64,000 nucleotides of DNA from Aphelocoma coerulescens. Lineage: Eukaryota > Chordata > Aves > Passeriformes > Corvidae. Positions 51,822 through 64,000 of the stretch are shown one piece after another. The stretch is from the NCBI RefSeq assembly GCF_041296385.1, contig NC_091014.1:21923578-21987577 (forward strand), given 5' to 3'. Each line of letters opens with the position of its first letter. The stretch's first letter is position 1. Below the pieces are notes generated by a model that worked only from the letters and a program-made list of their open reading frames with translations, was not told where the DNA came from and searched no databases. Made by a program: the position numbers and the translations under genes.

Positions 51822-54185
51822 TAAAACACTTGTAAAAGTATACAGTAAACACAGGAAAGATAACTTATGGTGTACAAGTGATTAATGGAACTTGGTTTTT
51901 GGTACCTGGGCTGATGGGTTAATTTTAACACTCAATTTAAAAATATTTAACTCAAAATTAATTAATTAAAACACTTAATATGCAAAGACCAAGCTAATTA
52001 GGGATTTCATGTATGACAATCTTTACAACAAGCTACTTCACCAGGAAAGGCAGAAAAGGAAGAAAAACCCACAAAAACTTGTAAAATAAGCAGCACACAG
52101 TACAGCACATAAAAAACAATAGCAAGATTAATTAAAATGTGGTCCACGTCATTCCTAACTGCATCAAGTGTCAGAAATAGCAAGCAGTCCAATCACATTT
52201 AGAAATAATTAATGGGAACTCTCTAGTAAATTAACATTATAAATAACATTGTAATTACAGGAATTATACATACAATTACTAAGAAACCATCAACATTAGC
52301 AAGAGACATTTGTTACTGCATTTGTGTTTACATAATTCACAATTGTATCACTCACTGAAAGTTATCCCAAGACAAATGGCAGCTAACCAATATTAGAAAA
52401 TATCAAATCAGTATTGGGATACTGGGCAGCCACAGTGGAGCTGAATGATTGGTTTTTCCTTAGTGAGTGGTTAATTCACCAAAAAATGCCCTATCAAACA
52501 GAATTTGGGATGTCTCAGAGTTTCTGGGATTGAAGCTGTAGTACTTCATGCTTCTCATACAGCATTTCAAAAGGCAGCACACTTGGTCAATTTAGGATAA
52601 ATAAATGTTACATTTTTAATCAATACTTCAACCAACCCCACCTACCTCACTCAAAGGCATCCCACCTTGTCTTGCTCTTCTTTTTCTGTGCAAGGATTAA
52701 GTGGCTCTTACTTCTCTATTGGATCTATGAATGCATTGCTTTTCTGCTTTATTTAAATAATTTGAATACATAACTGGAAGTCAGTTTTTCTACTTGTGTG
52801 TTCTAACCTCCAGGATAGTTCCGTGCTCCATATGAGACATCTCACACATACCCAATTTGAAATTTTCTGAAATAAAAGACTGTTAAGCTGTTCAGCTGAA
52901 GCAAAGGATCCAAGTTCAAATCTGTTCTTCCTCTAATGCAGGAGAGGGAGCAGAATGTATTTTTTCTTACATTCTTTATATTCTAGTAAAATGAGTTGAG
53001 TATTATGAGGCATAATACCCTTACTGATCTCTTCATGGAATTTTTTTCTGTTCTGGGAAATACTTAAATAGTCATTCTGATACCTGTAGGAAGCTGGCTG
53101 GACCGTTGTATATATTACTGTCATTTGAGTAAAATTCTTGTTTCCCATCACTCAGCAACATATTTTATTTATTCAGGGCTTATGTATCTCCAATTTTCAT
53201 TCAATTCTTTAGTAATGTTGAAATTGTTATGCTTTTAAGACAATAAATATAAAAGAATATACTGGAATTCACTAGAGGCAAACACAGGGTCAGTTGTAGC
53301 CTGCTTACTTCTATTTGTAATGAAGTCTAGAGATGTACAGGACTCCATGCCAAAAGCTGTAGAAGTAAGATTAAGTTTTCAGTTCATTATGCATTTAAAC
53401 TCATAATTAAAATGGTGTCCACATTTTAATTTTTAATGAAAGAATTGGGATTAAGAAGAAATAAAATAGTTGCATCCATGGAAAGACAACAGGCTTCTGT
53501 GTATTCTATATATAACACAGCAACCCTATGGTCAATTCTGAATTTTCACACAGGAGAACTTATATTAAATCTAAAATATGTTAAATGTGAACAGAGAATA
53601 CAAAGTCAGTATTGATGGAATTGAAAATAAGCTTTCCCACTTTGAGAGGGAGTGAAAATATGCTTTCAATAACATTAATGGCTAATATAATGCTGGTGCT
53701 CCTTAATAATTAAATCATGCATCAAAAATTACCATGCTATGCTGAATTTCTTTGCCCACAATTGGAAATGCTCAAATGGTTTCTATTGTTAGAATAGTAT
53801 TTCTGTATTGTAAACTAATAGTTAAAAAAATATATTATAGGGTCTATTGACTTTGTGAAACTTTCACTACCTGCTTTAGCTAGGTAAAGTAGCCAGCCAG
53901 GATCCCAGCACTGAAAACACTCTACCTCAGGATCCCTTGAACTACCCTCTGCAGGAACTTACTCCAACCTGCTGATGATAAAGGCTACAGAGAATGCCTT
54001 AGCAAATAGACAATTTGGGTGGCCAAAACTGAGTGGTGTCAAAGCTTATCCCCATCTCAACACCCAACATGAGCCCACTGGCTATGCATCCAATGAATGT
54101 CAAGTAACCTTTGGAAAAAGCCTTGAGTTCTTGGTGTCTGTTTTTTCCTTGTTTCCCACTTCCTTCTCCTTGAAGTTTGCTAGAG
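51822..54185. other. intergenic between LTRs; no gene recognised
   Basis: AT-rich sequence with only chance frames. The stretch 53880-54180 is less AT-rich and open in one frame, continuing into the next LTR, but shows no recognisable protein. Confidence 0.6.
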
Positions 54186-54188
54186 GTG

Positions 54189-54212
54189 TGTTGCAGTGGG
54201 GATACTGCAACA
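54189..54212. repeat. perfect inverted repeat (9-bp arms, 6-bp loop)
   Basis: TGTTGCAGT and ACTGCAACA are exact reverse complements around GGGGAT. It sits at the apparent 3' edge (minus strand) of the LTR that follows. Confidence 0.85.
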
Positions 54213-54490
54213 TGCCTATATCAAACCAGGAGTCCCGTGGAAAAGAAATATGTATGGACGGACTCTTGCTAGATGTTTCAGAGATGTTTATTTCCCCAGC
54301 CGCATGGCCGGGCTCTGCCGAGGGACTCTTACAGTCAGGACCCGAGGGTCCTTGCCCGCGCAGGGGAACACAAACCAACCAATGGGGAACGAGGCTGAGC
54401 AGGGGCAGGGAAACCCCGTGCCTCCCCTCAGGGCTACATGGCGGGGGAGGAGACCCCAACAGAGGTGTAGAGCAAGAATTTAAAACAATT
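54205..54490 (-). mobile_element. LTR-like element (approximate ends)
   Basis: A CpG- and GC-rich island in AT-rich surroundings. On the minus strand it has a CCAAT-type motif (near 54380), a GC-rich stretch, then AATAAA (54287-54292) within AAATAAACATCTCTGAAAC, a block I recall from avian LTRs. About 70-80 bases of U5-like sequence follow. I could not find matching TG/CA ends with a clean target duplication, so the limits are estimates. Open frames crossing it on both strands are by-products of its base composition. Confidence 0.6.
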
Positions 54491-57400
54491 TAAATGCCTA
54501 AAGTGTCAAACTGGTATCTAAAGGCATATTCAAAAGTGTTTCACTGCAGTTGGAGTTACAAGATGTATCTTCAAAGGAACCTGTGAAGAGAATTTTCCTT
54601 TAAATCAATGAAATCAGAAAATTCTTGGAAACCCCATGTACCATCCATGCTTTCTAGGTACCTTCTACAAGTCTATCCAACAGTCCTTTGTAAAGGTTCT
54701 CCTTTCATAATGCCATATTGATGTTTTCCACAGATTTTGCCAGAAAAAACTCCAAAGGTGTGTAAACTCTCCAATATTATTTTTAATTTCAAAGATGTGT
54801 TTTCTGTGATTTCTGTGACATCATGGTCTGTTTCATTATATTTTTGAACAGCAGGATTAGAGAAAGATCAAAAATAGGTCATGAACAAGTTGAAGGGGGT
54901 TCTTTTGTGCTCAGCATGATAATGGGTGTGTACAAATAATACATGTAGATCAAATGCTCATTGAAACAAAACATAAAGTTTTTGACTTTTCTGAGACCAT
55001 ACATCATATTTTGCATTAAAATAAAAAACAGCCTGTTTTTATTCAAAACCAAATCAGTACAGCAAATCAAATACCTCCTTTCATGTGCAGCAATCATTCA
55101 TTTGACATTTCTGCTAGTATTTGCTACCATTAAGAACTCCATGGGGGATTCCTCCTAAGCAATGTGATAAAATGTAAAATGTTAGGCAGCAGTGGAACAG
55201 TTAGGCAGCAAAGCCTATCAGTTCTGCTGGTTTTAAACCACAGCTAGTTAGGTTTGACTGTGAAGTAATAGGAAAGTCCACAACACTGTTTCTGAAGAGA
55301 AGCCTTTCCAGTCTCTGTAAAGAACTTTGGTAAATACAGGACACTCCACTCATTCACCCTGCTTTGCTTCTGATGTTGCTAATCCTGTTGCTGTAGCTAT
55401 GTAACATTTTTTCAATTAGCTTTGCAAATAATCATGTCATCTTTTCCGTGGAGCAGGCTTGAGAGTTTGGAGTTATTTTCCAGAAAGCCTAGTAAAATTA
55501 ATTACCATGATAAACTCCCTAGATACTAATTGTCTTTCCAAGGAGATCTTAAGCCTTCATTATCTCTAGGAGGGAGTTACACCAGTTCTTGTTTTCTTGC
55601 TAACTGCTTACTGTTGCCTGTCTGTGCTCCAAAACATTACTGGCAGAACAGCATATTTTATTTATGTTCTTAGGGGAAGAGTCAGTTTTGATACTCTAAC
55701 AGAGAGATGCATCTTCTGGTTGTGTATCAGTAGGCAGATTTGTCCACAAGATAAATTAAAGTGTGTTTCAAGAGTGGCTATAGCAGAAAACTACTGACTT
55801 GCCCAGTTCTCTGAGTATAGGGATCTTGTGGTTAACTTTCAGAGCTTAGCTGGCACTCAGACATGAAGGAAGATAGTCACTCAGGTTAGAGGAAGAGTCT
55901 TAAGAATGACAGAACAGGTACTGCAAATAGCAAGAAAGCCATCAAGACTGGCATGTATTAGATTTACTTTGTCCAAATTCAATTTAGAACAAATTGCTGC
56001 TGCGTAGAAATAATAGGAGAAGGTCCAGGATTTAGAAGGATTTGAAATATGATTTAAAATTAGCAAACACTATATTTATTTTCATTAAATTAAAGGTGAT
56101 GTGTATGTTGCTACTTCAGGATGGCTATTTACACTGCTAGTCTATCACTGCAAAAGCTCACAGCTGTCTGCTTTTCTGTATTATGTTAAACATAAGGGTG
56201 GGAAATTGATGCTCCTTCCATTTATCCCCTCACTCGAAATTCTTTTCCAGGGAGGCTGAAAATGCATCAAATTCTTATGTGTCTTGAACTCAGAAGAACA
56301 TCCAAATGCACTAGACAGTATGAAGAAGCAGGACTAACTAGTTCAGTTACAAGAGCTAGTTTCTGGGTAGGTGATGCAGATGAAAAGGGATAGGTATATT
56401 TTTCTGCCAAGCTCACCTGTAAATTCCAGAAGCAGCAAATTGTTCCTCATTAAAAATAGAGGGAAAGGGGGAAAAAAAGTACTGATTAAATAAATACTGC
56501 AAGACTTAATAAAGGAAAAAAAGAGTTCAAAAAATGTTATCTCATTGCTGGAGTTCAAAAGGCAGATGGATTTCGGATTCCCAATAAATCATTATTCAGT
56601 AGCTGTTGGAGAAACTACTAGACTGAGAAAATAGGCTTCAGGAAGCAACCTCATTGTTTCCTGTGACTTGCTCAGACAGAGCACAGAGAAGCCAACTGCT
56701 GGAAGAATTATTCCAAAGGACTTGTGCTGCTGCTATCGCTTTATAGATCTTTAAAGCGGCTCCAATTAAGAGCACAGAAAAAGCATGTTTCTTTTTTTAA
56801 GGGCGGACTAGTGAATATGTGTCCTTGCAACTGGGAAACTTGAGATCTAATGAGGCCTAGAAGTCCTCTGCTTATTGTGGACAGTTTAGTTCTATATAAC
56901 TAACACAGAGTTTGGACAAAATACGTAAGAAGAAAACTGAGTGTCTGAAATCTATTGTTATCAACTTACATTACTCAGGTTTCTGGGGTTTCTTCTTTCT
57001 TTTTCTTCTCTTCTCTCTCAAGTTATGACTTGTGTTATAGCTCATTAGCTTAAGTCAACTCTTCAATTACTTCTATAAGAAAACCCACATATTTTCTATT
57101 TTTTATCCTTTATTCTTCCATTTTATCTGTACAGAAGCAATTAGTCTGATCACTGAAAATATCTTTATTTCTCCATAAAATTATAATAGATAAACAATCC
57201 TGTTTTACCATTCTGACATACAAAGTTTTTACTCAGGCTAGAAAGTAATTATCAGTGATGGATTCTTATTAAGGGTGGTCTATTCTGCTAGCACTACTAA
57301 AAGATTTGTTAATTAAATTCTGTGCATTCCTGTGTTCCTCCTAATCTCAAAACAACCTGAAGTTATTACTGTTTAGAGCAGGTTTGCACAGGTTGTTCTG

Positions 57401-58944
57401 TAGGCTTCTATTATCCTATTAAACCTTTTAACAGTAAATCATTTGGAGGAAATGGGGATGGAGGCAGGGAGTAAAGATCAAAAATAATAATGAGGGCATA
57501 GGAAATTTAAGAATAATATGTCTCAGGATTCCTGCATCAGACAAGGTATGGAAATATCTACTCTGGTGTCATTATTTCAACAAAAGCTAGTGTGGAAGCC
57601 CTTGTTTTGAAGTAGGTATTTTAATAGATTTCCAGCAAACAATTGATTTAAGAGTCAGAGAATGTTCAGTTGCATTTTAGGAAGGAGCATTGTAGCTGTT
57701 CTCATTTTCATCACAATGAGGGGACTAGGTACAGTAGGTACTTAAAAGTCCTGCTATATCTGTGTAGTTCAAAAATGATATCAAGCATGGGTGGCACAGA
57801 AGTACCACAGAGGAGACACATAAATAGTTCAAGATTCAAAATAAAAAGATTATTATTCCACTGAATGTACATTCTTTTTACTACAACAAGAATCTTGCAT
57901 ACTCCTCTATAATCATAATAAGAATCACCACTTTTTAAAAATTATATTCTTTTCATGCCTTTGGGTCAGCTAGAGCTCACCCAATATGCCTGGTAAGGAA
58001 ATGAAATGGGTTGCAAATTTGTGTTTCAATGTGTAGCTATTATGCTTCTTTGTATAAAAAGTTAATGCACTTTTTATTAAATAAAAATAAAGGAAAGGGT
58101 TACAAAAAACTCTAATCACTCTTAAAAGTGGGGAATAGAACATAGTTCATTCTCCAAAAAATGCTTTTATCACTCGGTCAGAGAATCGATTGTCCTTATG
58201 ACTGTCCTTTCTTCCTCTGATTCCAGTTAATCCTCAAGTATGCCAAGCAAAGATGAACAACTGCTTTATCACTTTTTAAAAATATGTTATAGCTTAATGG
58301 TTTTAGACTGACCTTACTGAGTCAAAAAAGTGAATTTGATTCCTGTCAGGAACAGAAATATTTGGATGCAAGTGTACCGCTGCCTATCTAAATCTCACAA
58401 CTGTGGAACTGTTGGCTAAAATCACTTGACTTTGATTTGAAGGGAACACTTGACCTCTGCTTTTGTAAGAGGAGACTTGGGCTGCACCCTTAATGGGAGG
58501 CCTGAGTAACAGAAGGGCTGAATGAAGTGCAGGGTTTTACATCTCAGAGATGCCTAGAGAGGGGGAGGAATTGTGCAGATCCATTAGGCAAGAAAGTTGA
58601 CTTGGACCTCCCTTGTGCGACCTCAGCTTCTGCTGTCAAATGGACGCAACAGGAGGTTTGGTAGGATTCTGACCACACAGCAAAGCAGATGGGGAACTTA
58701 GGGCGTTTTCTGCTGGGAAGCAGGTGCAGTCTTCCTTTGCTCCTCTGCAGGAAGGCAGAGTGGAGTCGTCCTGACAGAAACATTATCCGGCTCCAGCTCA
58801 AGCCATGAGCTGGACCGTGTTAGTAAAACTTGTTCTGCAGCTCTTGCTTACCATGTTGACTCTGCAGGATCCATTTTTTCTGAAATACCTGATTCTTCCT
58901 CTATATTGTATGTAGCTGAGGACTCTGGATTTTGCTTTTGTTCC
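54491..58944. other. intergenic; no gene recognised
   Basis: No LINE, LTR or gene was recognised. The section 55390-55520 resembles conserved noncoding DNA in composition. The section 58500-58900 is somewhat GC-richer, with a minus-strand frame of 85 codons and no recognised family. Confidence 0.6.
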
Positions 58945-58949
58945 CCCAT
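58945..58949. repeat. target-site duplication of LTR (left copy, CCCAT)
   Basis: CCCAT recurs exactly at 59917-59921, flanking the LTR at 58950-59916. Five-base duplications are common for ERVL-type elements. Confidence 0.65.
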
Positions 58950-59916
58950 TGTTACGATCCGGTTTAGACCCAGGAAAGCAAAGCAAGCTAAGTCTCTGTG
59001 CATAAACCGGAAAGAACTTAGAAAGTTCAAAATATCCCCAGAAATGAGATTAAAACCAAACGAGGTTAGATGTTGTTGCCAAAAAAACGGATGTGTTTTA
59101 TTTAATAGCAAAAGAGGCAAAGAGAAGGGAAGAGAAAAGAAAGAGAGAAAGAAAAAGAAGTGTGCGTGGGGGGTGGGGGAACAGGGAGAGGTGACAGGGG
59201 TTAGGTGGAAGCAATCACCCATCTGAGGGTCCCAACGACGTCTTGTTACTCCCCTCCATCTGGTCTGCTGGTGGTGAGGGTCCCCCGTTGCCGCTGTGGC
59301 CACGCCGCTACATGGTGCCACACCACGCGCCGCCACACACCAGAGTGCAGAACTCCGTGGATTAATATACACTGTGGGCCAGGTGGGAACGTCCATGTGT
59401 CTCCTCTTGCAGGGGCTGGATTGACACACTGTCCCTTGCAACACTGAGGGTCTGTTGCATCATCTCTGGTGCTCTGGTGCAGGGTCTGGGGACCCCTTGG
59501 GGGGGCCCCTGTGATGGGCCATGTCACCACTTCTGCTGTGGATGAGCTTCCCCCTGTGGTGAGCACCCCTCAGCTGGGCTCTGCACAGTGGAGGATGGGC
59601 AGTCACTGCACCTCTGACCAGAGGCTTTTCCAAGATACCCAGAGCCTCTCCTCCCTCCACCCTTTGGTGCAGGGGGGTCTGTGGGAGCCTGGCAGCTGAT
59701 AGCCCTGGGGCTGTGGTCCTCATCTTGGAGGTGTTAAGCCTGTGCTCAGTGACTGTCCCCAGCCCTGAGTTCTTACTTTATCTTATCTTCATCAGCGAGC
59801 AGTGTCAGGCCTCAGTCAGGGTGCAGTAGTGTTCTCTTCAGCTTTTGTAATACAGTTTTAAAAAGTCCTTTAAGGAAATGTTTAAGTCATAAAATATAAT
59901 ATTTCAGTTTCTGACA
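58950..59916 (-). mobile_element. solo LTR, about 970 bp, possibly ERVL-type
   Basis: The segment starts TGTTACGATCC and ends TTTCTGACA, with exact CCCAT flanks. On the minus strand it opens TGTCAGAAACTG and has a long U3 that becomes GC- and CpG-rich. A TATA-like motif lies near 59362-59370, followed by a long pyrimidine tract (about 59110-59165), AATAAA (59097-59102) and about 150 bases of U5-like sequence. Open frames of up to about 200 codons inside it are chance frames of the GC-rich part. No internal retroviral region adjoins it. Confidence 0.75.
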
Positions 59917-60052
59917 CCCATCTCATTTAATTTGTAAATTTAAGCTCTGGGAGTTGGGCTTTTGATTGCAACTGTTGCGTCAGCTGTGCAACAGCATCTT
60001 ACCCATGATAAGAGGAAAGCTGCCATGAACACCTTTAAAGAACAAGAACCAC

Positions 60053-60181
60053 TCATGGAATCATAGAGTGGTTTGAGTTGGAAAAGACCTTTAACATCAT
60101 CTAGTTCCAACTTTCTGCCGTGGGAAGGGACACCTTGGATGAGACCAAGTTGCTCAAAGCCCCGCCCAGCCTGGCCTTGGT
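60053..60181 (-). mobile_element. short CR1 LINE 3' fragment
   Basis: The + strand reads 'catggaatcatagagtggtttgagttgg', then 'catctagttccaac' and 'agcctggccttgg', where it stops abruptly. This is the antisense CR1 3' end, truncated to about 130 bases. Confidence 0.93.
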
Positions 60182-62820
60182 ATGATTTATCAGTTGATCT
60201 ATACTAGTGCTTTCTATATTTTGATATGCTAGACAGTGATCTTAAGGTCTAGATGAGTGAGAAAAAAGCCCCATATAACTTTTTCCTTTCCATCAGATTC
60301 TTACACAGCTTCAGATGAGTCTTTTTTTTTTTTTTTTAAATTTCTTCTTATTAATGAAATCAGTTTTTGTCTCATTTTCTTGGAATTTTCCCATATAACT
60401 TCAAACATACCATTTCTCTTATCCCATCTAAACTCTGAGTGTGTTTTGATGTTCAAGATATTGTATTTTCCCACTTCATGACTTGTAAAAGTGGACACAT
60501 CATTGGCTGTACAATTACCTTGTAACATAATGCATATGCTAAAAAAAAGATATTAGTAGCTGACATGAACAAAAATCCTCCATGTTGTTATCTTCTGCAA
60601 CAAAAAGTCTTGACACTAAAATTTACTTGTTTGCTAATGATTTTTTTTTTTTTTTGCCTATAGACTGTGCTATTCCACAGGGAAAAAAAAAAGAAAAGAA
60701 AAGCATAAAGACACCATTCCTAAGTCTCTACATTCATGCCATGTGTCTCCAGCCATTTCTAAATCAGTGGGAGTCTTGAATATAAAAAGTCTACAGCCCC
60801 AACTGAATTTTAAAATGTTAAATCAGTGCTATTTCCATATTGGTCTAGCCTGAAACATTTACGGTAACATCTTATTTTCTCTGCCAGAAATCAAATGTAT
60901 TCCATACAGCATAATGAAGGACTAAGTATGTTGATTTCAAACTTAAAAGAAATTGTTCCATTTGACATTTTGAAATATTATTTTGTATGTATGAACCAGC
61001 AGAATATAGGATGCATAAACACAACACTATCTTTGCCAAAAGATAATCACAAGCTTTGAAACACCACAGCAATAACTCTTTCCAGGATACTGTGATTAGA
61101 GGCCTCCTAAGTATTTATGAAAAAGAAAAATGATATTACAGTTTAGATGATAAATAATAATAGGTTCAATCTAGAATTGCTGAAAAGAAATAACCTTTTT
61201 ATTTCTCGATATATATTTTAAATATTATGAAGTTGATGTTTATTCAGCTGTACCTGAACAAAAAATACTGCTATTGCACTTCTTCTGAAACTAACAATAT
61301 GCCCTCATTAAAAACCAATCCATTGTCTTTGTTTTAGAATTGTGCAGGGAGATACAGATCCAAACTCTGTTGCAAAGTCCCACAGGCACTCACCAGATCG
61401 CTATTATGTGTGGGATGCTAATTTCTTTCTATATATTAGCAAAGCTGTATGGACTGGGGACTTTGACAAGTTGCTCTTGTTTCTGTCCTTTCCTTTTTAA
61501 AATGAACTCTTGGAAATACTCAATTTATGTATAGGAAGGACATGGAGATGATACAGGGCAATGGTATAAAGTGTCCCTTCAAAAAATTAATATCAAGCTT
61601 TTCACTTGTGGATATTTTATTGATTTTTAGAGCATATATGTTGATGGAACACATACACACAGAAAACAACTGCCTTTAAAATACTGTTGATATTTACAGA
61701 AAAGAACAGCAACATAGATAAATATTGATTATTTTCTGTTTTCTATCTATATTTTTCTTTTCTTGTATTTATATCTTTCTAACTATAGTTAAGGAAACTT
61801 CCCTGGTTCCAAAATTACATAATAGCATAAATTAATAGTCATAAATTCTAAAGACTTGACTACATTATATGCATTTTGAGTAACTACTATGGCTGCCATA
61901 ATAGATTGAATATTCACTAAAATGTCTTTATGCTGGGTAATGGATGATTCTTTCTCTTAAGAATTCCAAATTATATGTAAAAACGTACATATTGTAAAAT
62001 GGCTTCCTATGAGAAACTAGTTTCTTTCTAGTGTTTTCAAGGCTTTTCATGCTTCAAGCTTGTTCTGTTATAAATGAAGTCCTGAAAATAGACAAACATT
62101 TAATCTATGACATACATTAAATTACTGAATATTCAGAAACAACTTATTGTTTCTATAGGTGTACAAAATGACCCCATCCTTTATTAATAAGAAAAAATGC
62201 CACTATACTCTGCAGGTGGGCTACAATACATCAAAGTAATTAGGTTTGGTATAATTCAAGCTGTAAATAAAAAAGGACAGTTGCTATGATTGCACTTCCA
62301 TTTCATAGCATCAGGTGACCATGCAACAATTGTAGGAATAGCCCTCACCTGAGAAAACTGAGAAAATGTTTATGTAAGGATGTGTGGTCTGTGAGACCAT
62401 CTGCTTTGATAAGATTGGCAGATCAAGGAACTTCTACTTTCAATGGGATAATAAGTGAAAGGGAAAGCAATAAGCAAAATCAGAGTCACAAACCTGATAA
62501 ACCATGATGGAAAATGTTCAGCTGCCAATTGATGGAACACAGGCTTGGAGAAGGCCAGCCTGAACTTTAAAACTGATAAGAACCTGGACTTTATAACTGA
62601 TAAGGCAGAAATAAGATGAATGTGAGGATTTGGATATTTGAGGGAGCCTGTGGTACTAGGCAAAACTTACTGAGAAATATTTAAGGTGCGGTAACAAGTG
62701 AGGAACAATAGAGAGAAGCAAATATTAAATGATCATGTAAACAGTTGCTAGGCTGCTCAATAGCTGCAGCCATCAAATCTTCTTTCTGGATCCATTCCTA
62801 ATGGTCTTTCTATATAATCT
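60182..62820. other. intergenic; no gene recognised
   Basis: AT-rich sequence with poly(T) runs near 60320 and 60642 and purine-rich AAAAG units near 60682-60703. No gene or element was recognised. Confidence 0.65.
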
Positions 62821-62839
62821 CACTTTTCAACCCATATGT

Positions 62840-63900
62840 GGGTACTGCAGTGTCTAAGAGGCTGGAACAGTTGAGAGAAGTACCAGCAGTAGGAGCAAGA
62901 CCCTGGAAAAAGCCCACACATTCATGGTCCCAGCAACTGGGAATGAGGAGCTCAGAGTCAGCAGCTGGGAGGCACCTGGCTCATACAGTTCCATGTGTTA
63001 GCTGTGGAGCAGCTGGAGGTTTGCAGTGACTGGTGCAAGTGCCAGAAACCAGACTCAAACCTTTGGCCACAGGGCCCTTGTGCCCGTGGTGCCAGGCAGC
63101 TGGAGCAAGTGAGGATCCCAGCACCAGGTGGAGTACGGATAGGATCCATGTACCTACAGGCCAGCAGCCACAGGGACTACTGCCTGCATGGCTGCCTCTG
63201 ACCTGATGTGTGTGGGCCAGATGGCAAGGAAGTGGTCTCAGGACAATGCAGAGGGTCCATGCGAGTACTGGGGGGGAGAGGGGGGGGAAATGAGTGTGGA
63301 TACTAAGGCAAGTGGGAGAGTTCATTTGTGTTAGCTAGACATCACCAGGCTGGACCAGCCAGTGAGTGGGAAATCAGTGGAACAGGTTAGAGTGTCTGGA
63401 AAGCCATAAGGGTAGTGATCAGACAGAGGATGGTGATGCTCGACGGATCTGTGAATGTGTGTGCATGTATGTGCGTGTGTGTGCATGTGCATGTGCGTGC
63501 ATGTGCATGTGCAAATCCAGAGCACAGGGGCATTTATGTGAGCTTCAGGCCTGATTGACTGAAGGACAACAGAAGTGGGCTCTGTAAGGTTGTGTGTGAC
63601 ATCAACTCTGGTGACTGACATACGCCCAGTACACATGGGTGTTGTTAAATGCCACTGTTACCTGGCTGTGGCAGTGAGGTAGACAGCTGTGTCAGTGTCC
63701 TCTGTGCATGTCTGGGAGGGACATTCAGCCTTGCTGCTGGCTGGACTTGTAAATGGGAATGCAGCAGCTGTGCCCATCATCCAGCTCTGGATAACCCTGA
63801 GCCTTGAGGCACCAGCACCTGGGCAGGAGGAATCCCTTGGTCCTCTGGTGGCCCTTACAGCATCCATCAGCAGCTTTAACATCCATGGAGAGGGTAAATG
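62840..63900. repeat. GC-rich, degenerate repeat-like region of unknown origin
   Basis: Composition shifts abruptly from AT-rich to GC-rich. Related short blocks recur, such as CAGCAACTGGGAATGAG, CAGCTGGGAGGCACCTGG, GAGCAGCTGGAGG and AGGCAGCTGGAGCAAGTGAGG, between about 62930 and 63130. Many frames are open on both strands because stop codons are rare here. It could be a decayed minisatellite, an old retroelement part or a small GC island. I cannot assign a family. Confidence 0.4.
63451..63512. repeat. TG/TGCA-rich microsatellite
   Basis: Imperfect TGTG, GCATG and GTGCAT units over about 60 bases. Confidence 0.9.
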
Positions 63901-64000
63901 ATCTCTAAGCATAATAACCGCTTTCTCATCAAAGCACCTCCTCTGTCAACTTTGCAAGAAATTTCACTGTTAATAGAAGCAGAAGCTGAGCTCATATCAT

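Noticed and set aside
53975..54493. 172-codon open frame on the + strand
   Set aside because: Half of it lies in a GC-rich LTR read antisense, and the rest has no recognisable family; frames are open on both strands from composition alone.
58848..59444. 198-codon open frame on the minus strand
   Set aside because: It lies mostly inside the U3-U5 part of the LTR at 58950-59916 and includes a low-complexity pyrimidine tract; not a credible protein.
62958..63325. Several overlapping frames in the GC-rich block
   Set aside because: Open on both strands in multiple phases with repetitive words; explained by GC-rich composition rather than coding.

Overview
This window is vertebrate nuclear DNA, most likely from a bird. 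It is AT-rich and almost free of coding sequence. It carries fragments of CR1 LINEs of the avian type, including 3' ends with the ATTCTATGATT/TTCTGTGATT-like tail, and single retroviral LTRs. There is one confidently recognised gene: the 3' end of GRM8, encoding metabotropic glutamate receptor 8, on the + strand. No tRNA, rRNA, CRISPR or bacterial-type feature was recognised. The many short open frames are chance frames in intronic, intergenic or repeat DNA.

Layout. Positions 1-18303 are GRM8 intron, holding one probable ancient DNA-transposon MITE (3154-3437), CR1 fragments near 4.7-5.9, 11.2-11.6 and 15.1-15.3 kb, and A-rich or T-rich runs. The penultimate coding exon starts at 18304. It encodes the end of TM7 and most of the cytoplasmic tail. 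It can be spliced at 18550 to the last coding exon (23564-23613), giving the mGlu8a-type tail. Alternatively it reads through that donor to an in-exon stop at 18592-18594, giving the mGlu8b-type tail. The 3' UTR follows, with several AATAAA signals; the best-supported one (24221-24226) is followed by a GU-rich repeat.

From about 24.3 kb to the end I see no functional gene, which fits the gene-poor interval known on the 3' side of GRM8 in other vertebrates. This part holds ancient and younger CR1 pieces (24.6, 34.9-35.2, 38.1-39.1, 41.2-41.65, 46.8-47.4, 60.05-60.18 kb). It also holds four LTRs, all on the minus strand, between 48.3 and 59.9 kb. Three of these have identifiable ends and target-site duplications. 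An unidentified minus-strand frame near 45.06-45.51 kb looks like a broken gene copy. A GC-rich, repeat-like stretch lies at 62.8-63.9 kb.

I found no convincing new biological system. The most useful observations are the GRM8 alternative tail structure, with its two-codon difference from the remembered mammalian form and a changed last tetrapeptide, the run of same-strand LTRs downstream, and the unidentified pseudogene-like frame.
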